The notes under the pieces were generated by a model. That model made no database searches. It had not been told where the DNA came from and was given only the letters and a program-made list of their open reading frames with translations. A stretch of DNA of 64,000 bases from UBA4742 sp037138595 (GTDB lineage: Bacteria; Actinomycetota; Acidimicrobiia; Acidimicrobiales; Acidimicrobilacustridaceae). Shown here in pieces: positions 52,980 through 61,343 of this stretch. Positions within the stretch are counted from its first letter, which is position 1. Every line of letters begins with the position of its first letter. A program made the translations under genes and the position numbers. The DNA lies in contig JBAXIB010000001.1 of the NCBI GenBank assembly GCA_037138595.1, positions 1 through 64,000 of the forward strand, in the 5' to 3' direction.

Positions 52980-55523
52980 ATGAGTGAAGCGCTCAGTGAG
53001 CCGCCAACCCTCATGTCGCTCCTCGCAGAGGACCGATCTGCCGAAGACATCCTGGGTCTGTTCACCGATTGGGTTGAACAAAGTGGGCTCAGTCTGTATT
53101 CGGCCCAAGAAGAAGCACTACTGGAAATCGCATCGGGATCAAACGTCATCGTCAATACCCCGACCGGTTCAGGCAAGAGCCTCATCGCACTTGGTGCTCA
53201 CTTTTTTGCGGTCGCACAGGGTCAACGAACCTTTTATACCGCGCCAATAAAGGCGCTGGTTTCCGAGAAGTTTTTTACGCTTTGCCGCCAACTTGGTTCC
53301 GACCATGTCGGAATGATGACCGGCGATGCGGCGGTAAATCCCGATGCTCCGGTCATTTGTTGCACTGCCGAGATCCTCGCCAACATGGCATTGCGTTACG
53401 GTGAAACAACCCCGGTCGATCAAGTTGTCATGGACGAGTTTCACTTCTATGGCGATCCCGAACGCGGCTGGGCATGGCAAGTCCCGCTGCTTGAGATGCA
53501 CAAGTGCCAGTTCATTTTGATGTCGGCAACATTGGGCGATGTCCGCCATCTCGAGCAGAGTGTGACGCGGCGGACGCACCGACCAACGGTGACAGTGAAG
53601 TCGCCGACCCGCCCCGTGCCGCTGGATTATTCCTATGCTCGTACCCCGATTCATGCGACCATCGAGCAGTTGTTGGCCGACGGGAAAGGACCGATCTACG
53701 TCGTTCACGCAACGCAGGCAGGCGCGCTTGAGCGCGCTCAATCGTTAATGAGTACCAACGTGTGCACGCGCCAACAGAAAGATGCGATTGCGGCAACAAT
53801 TGGCCGCTTTCGTTTTTCAAGCATGTTCGGTAAGACATTGGCTCGATTTGTAAAGCATGGAATTGGCGTTCATCACGCGGGGATGTTGCCAAAGTACCGC
53901 TTGCTAGTCGAACGCCTCGCTCAAGCCGGACAGCTTCCGGTGATCTGTGGCACTGACACCCTCGGCGTTGGTATCAATGTTCCGATACGGACTGTTGTGT
54001 TTACTCAGTTGAGTAAATTTGACGGCACCTCGACCCGATTGCTCAGTGCTCGGGAATTCCATCAGATTGCCGGACGTGCCGGCCGTGCCGGATTTGATTC
54101 CGAAGGCAGTGTGGTGGTGCAAGCGCCCGCTCATGTCATCGACAATGAACAAGCTGTCGCCAAGGCGGGCGAGGACGCAAAGAAACGACGAAAAATCGTC
54201 AAGGCGAAGCCACCCCGAGGATTTGTCGCGTGGAACGAAGAAGTTTTCCAACGATTGGTTGCTGCTCCGCCAGAACCAATGACGTCAAGCTTCAAGGTCA
54301 GCCATGCGATGCTCCTCAATGTCCTTGACCGCGATGGTGACGGTTGTGCGGCGCTGCGGCAGCTGCTCGTCGAAAATGACGAACCGCGTCCCGCTCAGCG
54401 GACCCACATTCTGCAAGCCATCTCGATGTATCGCTCTCTCGCAGCTGCTGGAGCGCTCGAAGTATTGCCCATACCTGATGAACGCGGCCGCACCGTCAGA
54501 GTCACTATTGACTTGCAAGCCGATTTCGCTCTCAATCAGCCGTTGAGTCCCTTTGTCCTCGAAGCGCTTCCTCGTCTCGACCCCGCGTCACCTAACCACG
54601 CGCTCGACGTTTTGAGTGTTATCGAGTCCACCCTTGATGATCCAGGCACGATCCTCGCGTCCCAACTCCACCACCTCAAGGGTGAGGTGGTCGCCAAGCT
54701 GAAATCCGAGGGCGTCGAGTACGACGAGCGCATGGCTGAGCTCGACAAACTTGAGTATCCCAAACCATTACGAGAATTCACATACGACCTATTCGATGCT
54801 TATCGACTTCATCATCCGTGGGTGGCCGACCACAACATCCGTCCAAAATCTGTCGCCCGCGACCTGTATGAACGAGCACTTGGCTTCAACGACTACGTCG
54901 GGCGTTATGGCATTACCCGGTCAGAAGGTTTACTGCTCCGTTATCTCTCCGACGCCTACAAAGGCCTCACTCAAGTGGTGCCTGAGGATGCGAAGACCGA
55001 CGAGGTAGTTGATTTGACCGAGTGGTTGGGAGAGCTGGTGCGACAGGTCGATTCAAGCCTGCTCGACGAGTGGGAACGCATGCGTCGGCAATCTACGTCC
55101 GACCTCACAGCCATTGGCTCCGATCTCGATGTCCTCGCTGACGAGACCCCTCCTATTACCGAAAACCCCCGAGCATTTCGAGTCATGGTTCGTAACGCGA
55201 GTTTTCGACGAGTCGAACTTGCCGCAGCACGCGATTGGTCAGCACTAGGCGAGCTCGATGGCGATTCGGGGTGGGATGAGGTGCGATGGCGTACCGCAAT
55301 GGAGCCGTATTTTGAACTTCACCACGAGATAGGCATTGGGCCCGACGCTCGAAGCGCCGCGCACTTTCAGGTCGACGAGCGAGACAAGACTTGGCGCGTC
55401 CGCCAGGCCCTTGACGATCCCGAACGATTCCACGAATGGGCAATCGTTACCGAAGTCGACCTTGATGCATCTGACGCAGCTGGGGTCGCAATCGTGACGC
55501 CCATCGCCGTTGAGCGACTGTAA
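52980..55523 (+). CDS. Ski2/Mtr4-like DEAD/DEAH-box helicase (probable DUF3516 type)
   Basis: An 847-residue superfamily 2 helicase. Walker A is VIVNTPTGSGKSLIALGAH, motif II DEFH in QVVMDEFHFYGDPERGW, motif III ILMSATLGDVRHLEQ. The second lobe has GVHHAGMLPKYRLLVERLAQ, CGTDTLGVGINVPIRTVVF and motif VI in FHQIAGRAGRAGFDSEG. The C-terminal 380 residues are helical with no second motor. This layout fits the actinobacterial helicases with a C-terminal DUF3516 domain, probably acting on RNA. The ATG at 52980 lies nine bases after gnd, so it belongs to that transcript. It converges with the SnoaL-like gene 15 bases away. Confidence 0.9.
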   Translation: MSEALSEPPTLMSLLAEDRSAEDILGLFTDWVEQSGLSLYSAQEEALLEIASGSNVIVNTPTGSGKSLIALGAHFFAVAQGQRTFYTAPIKALVSEKFFTLCRQLGSDHVGMMTGDAAVNPDAPVICCTAEILANMALRYGETTPVDQVVMDEFHFYGDPERGWAWQVPLLEMHKCQFILMSATLGDVRHLEQSVTRRTHRPTVTVKSPTRPVPLDYSYARTPIHATIEQLLADGKGPIYVVHATQAGALERAQSLMSTNVCTRQQKDAIAATIGRFRFSSMFGKTLARFVKHGIGVHHAGMLPKYRLLVERLAQAGQLPVICGTDTLGVGINVPIRTVVFTQLSKFDGTSTRLLSAREFHQIAGRAGRAGFDSEGSVVVQAPAHVIDNEQAVAKAGEDAKKRRKIVKAKPPRGFVAWNEEVFQRLVAAPPEPMTSSFKVSHAMLLNVLDRDGDGCAALRQLLVENDEPRPAQRTHILQAISMYRSLAAAGALEVLPIPDERGRTVRVTIDLQADFALNQPLSPFVLEALPRLDPASPNHALDVLSVIESTLDDPGTILASQLHHLKGEVVAKLKSEGVEYDERMAELDKLEYPKPLREFTYDLFDAYRLHHPWVADHNIRPKSVARDLYERALGFNDYVGRYGITRSEGLLLRYLSDAYKGLTQVVPEDAKTDEVVDLTEWLGELVRQVDSSLLDEWERMRRQSTSDLTAIGSDLDVLADETPPITENPRAFRVMVRNASFRRVELAAARDWSALGELDGDSGWDEVRWRTAMEPYFELHHEIGIGPDARSAAHFQVDERDKTWRVRQALDDPERFHEWAIVTEVDLDASDAAGVAIVTPIAVERL

Positions 55524-55538
55524 GAAGGCGGGTCGAAC

Positions 55539-55997
55539 TCAGTTCTTGCCGCCGAAGGCTGGCCCCATGTTGTGGACCCATGATTTCTCCTCGCTCCGAG
55601 CCGAAATGCGCCAACCTTGATCGGTTCGCACGAATTGATCCAAGTACCAGAGCCCGCAGAAGAACACCCTCGGCTCACCTGGGTCATCAGCCGCTCGCGC
55701 AACCGCCATCGGGTTAAAGCACATGGTGCGCCCGGAAGCGGTGTCGCCGTCGATCACCAACAGCGGATTAGAGACCAAATGTTGGAATGCTGGGAAATCG
55801 GGCATGACCGATGCCAGGTAGTCCTTCGTCTCGGCAACAGTGCCGATCGAACCGCCGAAGGCGGAATAGTCAATGATCGCGTCGATGGTAAAGATCTCGT
55901 CGAACGCGCCCCAGTTTCGAGTATCGACTGCATCGGAATACTTGATGAGAAGGTCCATCAACTCGAATCGGTCGGAGATTTCTTGTTGGCTCAACAT
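55539..55997 (-). CDS. SnoaL-like / NTF2-fold protein
   Basis: A 152-residue NTF2-like protein. The opening LSQQEISDRFELMDLLIKYS followed by DAVDTRNWGAFDEIFTIDA and IIDYSAFGGSIGTV is the standard alpha+beta cone of SnoaL_4 proteins, as is FQHLVSNPLLVIDGDTASGR. Such proteins work as dehydratases, isomerases or ligand-binding partners for lipids and aromatics; no catalytic pair can be assigned. The ATG at 55997 lies 51 bases after the second ABC exporter gene, so it may be the last gene of that operon. Confidence 0.85.
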   Translation of the reverse strand: MLSQQEISDRFELMDLLIKYSDAVDTRNWGAFDEIFTIDAIIDYSAFGGSIGTVAETKDYLASVMPDFPAFQHLVSNPLLVIDGDTASGRTMCFNPMAVARAADDPGEPRVFFCGLWYLDQFVRTDQGWRISARSEEKSWVHNMGPAFGGKN

Positions 55998-56048
55998 AGA
56001 TGTGAGCTTGCCTCATCATTGCAGTTGCGTCGATTCAGCATGGTTTAT

Positions 56049-57950
56049 TTAGACGACGTCAACCGCTGCGGCGGCAAACTGAGCGTTGTACAGGTCGTAA
56101 TAGGCGCCGTGATGAACGAGTAGTTCATGGTGGCTTCCCTGCTCGACGATCCTGCCCGACTCCATAACCAAGATGGTGTCAGCGTCACGAATGGTCGACA
56201 GGCGATGGGCGATCACAAAACTGGTGCGATTCGAACGCAATGCCGCCATCGCATGCTGGATCAATACTTCAGTGCGAGTATCAACTGAACTTGTTGCTTC
56301 ATCGAGGATCAAAATGGTCGGATCGGCCAAAAATGCTCGAGCGATAGTGAGCAACTGCTTCTCACCAGTGCTCACCGTTCCGCCTTCATCATCGAGCACG
56401 GTGTCATAACCCTCAGGCAGCGAGTGCACGAATCGGTCAACATAGGTCGCACGCGCGGCCGCCATGATTTGCTCGTCGGTCGCATCAAGATTGCCGAACG
56501 CGATGTTCTCCCGAATTGTGCCGCCAAACAGCCATGTGTCTTGCAACACCATTCCCATGTTTGACCGTAAATCGCTGCGACCCATCAGAGCTGTGTCGAT
56601 GCCGTCGAGGTAAATGTGTCCACCGTCAAGCTCATAGAACCGCATGATCAAATTGACCAAGGTCGTCTTGCCGGCACCGGTAGGTCCAACGATGGCGACT
56701 GTCTCGCCCGGCTCGGCCAGTAAGGACAGATCCGTGATGAGCGGGTTTGCCTGATCGTAGGAAAATGACACGTGGTCAAACTCAACCCGCCCGGAACGAA
56801 CTTTGTCGACCGGTGGTGAGGCTGGATCAGGCGATTCGTCTTCAGCATCGAGCAGTTCAAAAACCCGCTCAGCCGAAGCAACACCCGACTGCAACACGTT
56901 GGCCATGGACGCAACCTGCGTCAGTGGCTGAGTGAACTGCCGCGAATACTGAATAAAGGCTTGCACGTCTCCGAGCGTCAATGCCCCAGCTGCGACCCGA
57001 AGCCCACCTATGACTGCGATCGCCACAAAGTTGAGGTTCCCCACGAACATCATCACTGGTTGGATGATTCCGGAAATGAATTGTGCGCCGAAACTCGAAA
57101 CGAACAACTCGTCGTTCGTTGCTCGGAATTGAGCTTCGGCGTCACTCTGGCGACCGAAGACCTTAACTAATGAATGACCCGTAAAGACTTCCTCGACCTG
57201 CGCATTGAGCATGCCGGTGTGAGTCCATTGAGAAACGAAACGAACCTTTGATCGTTTGGCGATGAACTTCATGGAGTACAGCGAAAGCGGAACCGTGACG
57301 ACGGCAACCATCGCGAGGAGCGGTGAAATGACCAACATCATGACCATCACGCCACCAATTGTCATCGTGCTGGTCAGCATCTGACTCAACGTCTGCTGCA
57401 GGCTTTGCGCGACGTTATCGATGTCGTTTGTTACCCGACTCAGAAGATCGCCACGAGGCTGTCCATCAACGAAGCGGAGAGGTAGTCGATTTAGTTTGTC
57501 TTCAACGTCAGAACGCAATTGATTCATCGACCGCTGAACGGCACCGGCGAGAATATAAGCCTGGATATAGGCCAGCACCGCCGAGACAACGTACAAAACC
57601 AGTGCGAAAAGCAGTACTCGGTACAACGCGTTGAAGTCGATGCCGCCGGGACGCTTTCCATAGATGCCCTGTACGATGATGTTGGTGGCTCGACCCAAGA
57701 TTTTGGGACCAAACACCGACATCGTGACGCTGATGACTGCCAATAAAATGACTGCCACCATCGTGGCGCGTTCGGGGCGAAGCCGAGTGGCAAGTCGAAG
57801 GGTTGAGTTGCGAAAGTCGGCGGATTTCTCCGTTGGCATTCCAAGGGTAGGTCTTGGTCCGAGCGCGGTTCGGGTTTCACCAATTGGCGCTTTGACCACC
57901 TTCGCATCACCGTCGTCCGGCAGCTGCTCCATTCCGTCGGAATCGCTCAT
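56049..57950 (-). CDS. ABC exporter, fused membrane and ATPase domains (second half-transporter)
   Basis: A 633-residue ABC exporter half. A cytoplasmic N-terminal extension of about 60 residues precedes six membrane helices (ATMVAVILLAVISVTMSVFG is the first). The ATPase has Walker A VAIVGPTGAGKTTLVNLIMR, signature VSTGEKQLLTIARAFLADP, and Walker B ILILDEATSSVDTRTE. The H-loop is in FVIAHRLSTIRDADTILV. The signature reads STGEKQ rather than SGGQ, which is common in one half of heterodimeric exporters. Its ATG overlaps the upstream exporter's stop (ATGA), so the two halves very probably form one heterodimeric drug or lipid exporter. Confidence 0.93.
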   Translation of the reverse strand: MSDSDGMEQLPDDGDAKVVKAPIGETRTALGPRPTLGMPTEKSADFRNSTLRLATRLRPERATMVAVILLAVISVTMSVFGPKILGRATNIIVQGIYGKRPGGIDFNALYRVLLFALVLYVVSAVLAYIQAYILAGAVQRSMNQLRSDVEDKLNRLPLRFVDGQPRGDLLSRVTNDIDNVAQSLQQTLSQMLTSTMTIGGVMVMMLVISPLLAMVAVVTVPLSLYSMKFIAKRSKVRFVSQWTHTGMLNAQVEEVFTGHSLVKVFGRQSDAEAQFRATNDELFVSSFGAQFISGIIQPVMMFVGNLNFVAIAVIGGLRVAAGALTLGDVQAFIQYSRQFTQPLTQVASMANVLQSGVASAERVFELLDAEDESPDPASPPVDKVRSGRVEFDHVSFSYDQANPLITDLSLLAEPGETVAIVGPTGAGKTTLVNLIMRFYELDGGHIYLDGIDTALMGRSDLRSNMGMVLQDTWLFGGTIRENIAFGNLDATDEQIMAAARATYVDRFVHSLPEGYDTVLDDEGGTVSTGEKQLLTIARAFLADPTILILDEATSSVDTRTEVLIQHAMAALRSNRTSFVIAHRLSTIRDADTILVMESGRIVEQGSHHELLVHHGAYYDLYNAQFAAAAVDVV

Positions 57951-59680
57951 GCCGCTTCCTCGTCAGTCATTTGCGATTCGACGATCTCGACATACGTAGG
58001 ACACGATTCAAGAAGTTCAGCGTGAGTGCCTAGGCCAACTTGTTGGCCATCCTCGAGCACCAGAATCTGGTCAGCATTCGAAATCGTCGATACGCGCTGG
58101 GCGATGATCACCACAGCGGCTTCGGCAGTTACCGATACCAGAGCGGCACGAAGCCGAGCATCTGTAGCTAGATCGAGCGCCGAGAACGAGTCGTCGAAGA
58201 GGTAGATACCCGGCTGGCGAACTATGGCACGAGCAATCGCAAGTCGCTGGCGTTGCCCGCCCGAAACGTTGGCTCCGCCCTGGGTGATTCGTTCGTCTAG
58301 GCCGCCAGGCATTGCCCGAACAAAATCGGCTGCCTGCGCAACCTCAAGCGCAGCCCACAGTTGCTCATCGGTTGCATCAGGGTCTGCGTAGCGCAAGTTG
58401 CTGGCCACTGTCCCCGAAAACAGAAATGGCTTCTGCGGAACGAGCCCAATTCGGCTCCACAGCAACTCGGGATCAATGGCCGTGACATCGGCCCCATCAA
58501 CAAGCACGGTGCCATTGGTCGCATCGAACAGGCGCGGTACCAAATTGATAAGCGTCGTCTTGCCCGATCCGGTACTCCCGATGACGGCGGTTGTCGTGCC
58601 TGCCTCTACTCGCAGCGAGATTCCACCAAGCACAGGGGCAACCGCACCCGGGTAATTGAAACCAACGTCGATGAATTCAAGCGAGCTGATGACATCAAGT
58701 TCTGTCACTGCGTTAACCGGCGCCAAAACCGAAAGTGGCATGTCAAGCACTTCTTGGATTCGATCAGCGCACACTGCTGCTCTCGGGATCATCGAAACCA
58801 CGAACGTTGCCATCATCACGGAGATCAGAATTTGAACCAAATAGCTCAAGAACGCGATGAGTTGGCCTACCTGCAATTCACCATTTGCGATTCGCCCGGC
58901 GCCTAGCCAAATGGCCGCCACACTCGACACATTGAGTACCAGTAGCACCGTCGGAAACATAAATGCTTGGAGACGTCCTGCCCGAAGCGAAGTCTCGGTC
59001 AGATCAGCATTGGCATGAGCAAATCGATTGACCTCGTGAGGCTCGCGGACGAAAGCACGAATCACCCTCATGCCGGTGATCTGCTCGCGCAGCACGCGGT
59101 TCAACCGATCGATCCGAACCTGCATTTGCTGGAATTGCGGAACCATCCGAATCACGACGTAGCCAATACTGATCATCAATACCGGCACGCACACGGCCAG
59201 AATGACTGTCAATCCCCCGTCTACTCGAACCGCCATGATGATGCCACCAACCATCGTGATCGGAGCCGCGACCAACATCGTGCAACTCATAAGCACGAGC
59301 ATCTGAATTTGTTGCACATCGTTGGTGATGCGGGTGATCAGGGATGGTGCACCGAAATGGTTGACCTCTTGGGCCGAAAAGTCGGTTACTTGGTGAAAAA
59401 GGCCACCGCGTACGTCCCGGCCAAATCCCATCGCGGTACGTGACCCGAAGTAGGTCGCGCCAATGGCAAACACAACTTGCACCAACGTCACACCCAACAT
59501 GATGACGCCCACGTTGATGATGTATCGCGTGTTCCCAGTGGCGATTCCGTTGTCAACGAGCTTTGCATTAAGCGTCGGGAGCACCAACGAAGCCATCACC
59601 TGAACGAATTGCAATACGACAACGGCAACCAACAGCCACGCATAGCGACGCAAATAGGTCCTTACGAGACGAGTCAGCAT
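57947..59680 (-). CDS. ABC exporter, fused membrane and ATPase domains (first half-transporter)
   Basis: A 577-residue ABC exporter half with six membrane helices (WLLVAVVVLQFVQVMASLVL is the first). Walker A is TAVIGSTGSGKTTLINLVPR and the canonical signature is VSGGQRQRLAIARAIVRQP. Walker B reads GIYLFDDSFSALDLATDARL, with Asp where the catalytic Glu normally stands (FDDSFSALD), and the H-loop has Gln in IIAQRVSTISNADQI. This half therefore carries the degenerate catalytic site, which confirms a heterodimer with the next gene. It starts inside the end of the tetR gene (7-base overlap). Confidence 0.93.
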   Translation of the reverse strand: MLTRLVRTYLRRYAWLLVAVVVLQFVQVMASLVLPTLNAKLVDNGIATGNTRYIINVGVIMLGVTLVQVVFAIGATYFGSRTAMGFGRDVRGGLFHQVTDFSAQEVNHFGAPSLITRITNDVQQIQMLVLMSCTMLVAAPITMVGGIIMAVRVDGGLTVILAVCVPVLMISIGYVVIRMVPQFQQMQVRIDRLNRVLREQITGMRVIRAFVREPHEVNRFAHANADLTETSLRAGRLQAFMFPTVLLVLNVSSVAAIWLGAGRIANGELQVGQLIAFLSYLVQILISVMMATFVVSMIPRAAVCADRIQEVLDMPLSVLAPVNAVTELDVISSLEFIDVGFNYPGAVAPVLGGISLRVEAGTTTAVIGSTGSGKTTLINLVPRLFDATNGTVLVDGADVTAIDPELLWSRIGLVPQKPFLFSGTVASNLRYADPDATDEQLWAALEVAQAADFVRAMPGGLDERITQGGANVSGGQRQRLAIARAIVRQPGIYLFDDSFSALDLATDARLRAALVSVTAEAAVVIIAQRVSTISNADQILVLEDGQQVGLGTHAELLESCPTYVEIVESQMTDEEAA

Positions 59681-60309
59681 GGGAGGTCGCCAGCCAGATT
59701 TCGTATCCCGTCAAGGAGCAATGAAACGATTTCCGAGGATGGCAACGGCTCGTCTGCAATTAACGCGGGGTGAGTTCCCGCGAACGTCAACCCACGGAGC
59801 AACAGTGCTGCTTCCATAGGCTCGCGTCGAAGGTATTGGCTATCGGGATCGAATACCTTCGCCAGTGCCTGCACGTCAGATCGTGTGCGAGGGTCTACTG
59901 CAGCGTCCGCACCGGCGGGAGGCCGGGTCATTCCTACCGCAGTCATCAATTTCCAAATAATGGTGACCCGCAGTCGGAGAATTTCTACTGCCGCCACCAA
60001 GCGGTCGTGTAACGGCAGATTCGGGTCGATCGCTGCCAATGCGAACGCCGACGGGTCCGGATCAAATGCGGTTTCGATAGCCGCATGAATGAGGGTTTCC
60101 TTGTCGGGGAATACTCGGAATATCGTTCCCTCGGCAATCCCGGCTGCCTTGGCAATTTGCCTAGTCGTTACTCCCGAACCATCACTCAACAGCAGCGCAA
60201 CCGTCGCTTCGACGATTACTGCTCGACGTTCTACCGGCGGCAAGGCGCTCGCTCGAGCTCGGACGCTCGGAGCAGCTCGAGGTGCTGGTTTTATTGCCGA
60301 CTTTGTCAC
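59674..60309 (-). CDS. TetR-family transcriptional regulator
   Basis: A 211-residue TetR regulator. A basic, alanine-rich N-terminal tail precedes the DNA-binding domain (about 30-75): RRAVIVEATVALLLSDGSG, TTRQIAKAAGIAEGTIFRVF, PDKETLIHAAIE. The C-terminal ligand domain is helical and variable. It is the first gene of the regulator-exporter operon and probably represses it together with itself through the 28-bp palindrome that lies nine bases before its GTG start. Its natural inducer is probably a substrate of the exporter, as in similar operons; this is inference. Confidence 0.93.
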   Translation of the reverse strand: MTKSAIKPAPRAAPSVRARASALPPVERRAVIVEATVALLLSDGSGVTTRQIAKAAGIAEGTIFRVFPDKETLIHAAIETAFDPDPSAFALAAIDPNLPLHDRLVAAVEILRLRVTIIWKLMTAVGMTRPPAGADAAVDPRTRSDVQALAKVFDPDSQYLRREPMEAALLLRGLTFAGTHPALIADEPLPSSEIVSLLLDGIRNLAGDLPC

Positions 60310-60318
60310 CCTTGCACC

Positions 60319-60346
60319 CTAGGTGAGTGAGCGCTCACTCACCTAG
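60319..60346. promoter_or_regulatory. 28-bp perfect palindrome, probable TetR operator
   Basis: CTAGGTGAGTGAGC (60319-60332) is followed at once by its exact reverse complement (60333-60346). A perfect 14+14 palindrome is highly unlikely by chance. The core TGAGTGAGCGCTCACTCA also has internal repeats (GTGA, GTGAG) typical of TetR operators of this type. It lies nine bases upstream of the tetR start, overlaps its likely ribosome site region, and is 88 bases from the divergent SCO6745-family gene, so it may control both. Confidence 0.85.
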
Positions 60347-60434
60347 TTCAACCCCGAAAACCGACCCGAGGAACCACTAGCATCACCATCAGTCCGGGCC
60401 AATGAATTGCCTGACGCCCAGGGAGATCGCACAA

Positions 60435-61343
60435 ATGACTGCATGGCTCGACATCACGCGGCGCAATGCTCGCTCCGTCCAAACCACCGTCGGATGGATA
60501 TTTTGGGACCCCGGAGCCATTGAGCGCTACGCCGCGACCGAGACCCGACTTCCCGAAGGTTTTGCTGGACCGTTGGGTTACATGGCGGCACGGTGTGCTC
60601 CTCTTGCGGGTGCCGGTCCAGACGCCGTGATTGCCGCGTTTGGCTCAATCAGTCCTTCGACGATTCGCGCACTATTCGATCTTCTCGACGGGCCTGAACA
60701 GTTCATGGAACTTTCGAGAGCACGCAATAATGCGGTTGACGCGGGACTGCGTGGCTTCGCTCCCGACATTGTCGAGCCACTCATTGATTTCGGACCTGAA
60801 CTCTGGGCGGCGATCGAACAGCTCCCGTTAGTCGGTCGAGTGTTTTATGCCGCGCATCTCACACAGCCACGACCACGTGACCCACTTTTATCTGGTTGGC
60901 ATGCTGTCAACTGCATCCGCGAATGGCGGGGCGACACCCATTGGGCACTCGTGGTCGGCAATGGCCTTACCCACGCCGAGGCTTCGATCCTGCATAACGC
61001 CTGGCTTGGTTATGAACGCGATTGGCTCGCGCGATCACGAGGCACAACGCCCGAAGATGTCGAAGCAGGTTGGATCGCGCTTGAAAATCGAGGCTTAGTT
61101 GACGGGGGAAATGTGAATGCCCGTGGCATCGCATTACGACAACTCATTGAGGATGAAACCGATCGGCTGACTACCACGCCATGGGAACTTATCGGTGAGC
61201 AACGGTCGGTCGAATTCGCGAACCTGTTCGAACCACCGTGCGAAATTCTGCTCGAGCGGGTTAACCAGACCGCCGGACCAAATTATCAGCCGGCGTCGAG
61301 GCTGCGGCCAGCGACGCGTGTCACCGTCGGCAAAGAGCAGTAA
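60435..61343 (+). CDS. SCO6745-family protein
   Basis: A 302-residue actinobacterial protein of the SCO6745 family, of unknown biochemical role. Family traits are FAGPLGYMAARCAPLAGAGP near the N terminus, GRVFYAAHLTQPRPRDPLL and WHAVNCIREWRGDTHWALVV (the conserved REhRGDgH stretch), and a C-terminal HTH-like region (WIALENRGLVDGGNVNARG with ALRQLIEDETDRL). I start at the ATG at 60435, which AGGGAG precedes; an ATG at 60402 lacks a ribosome site. It is divergent from tetR, and its last 58 bases overlap the end of the convergent propeller-like gene. Confidence 0.85.
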   Translation: MTAWLDITRRNARSVQTTVGWIFWDPGAIERYAATETRLPEGFAGPLGYMAARCAPLAGAGPDAVIAAFGSISPSTIRALFDLLDGPEQFMELSRARNNAVDAGLRGFAPDIVEPLIDFGPELWAAIEQLPLVGRVFYAAHLTQPRPRDPLLSGWHAVNCIREWRGDTHWALVVGNGLTHAEASILHNAWLGYERDWLARSRGTTPEDVEAGWIALENRGLVDGGNVNARGIALRQLIEDETDRLTTTPWELIGEQRSVEFANLFEPPCEILLERVNQTAGPNYQPASRLRPATRVTVGKEQ

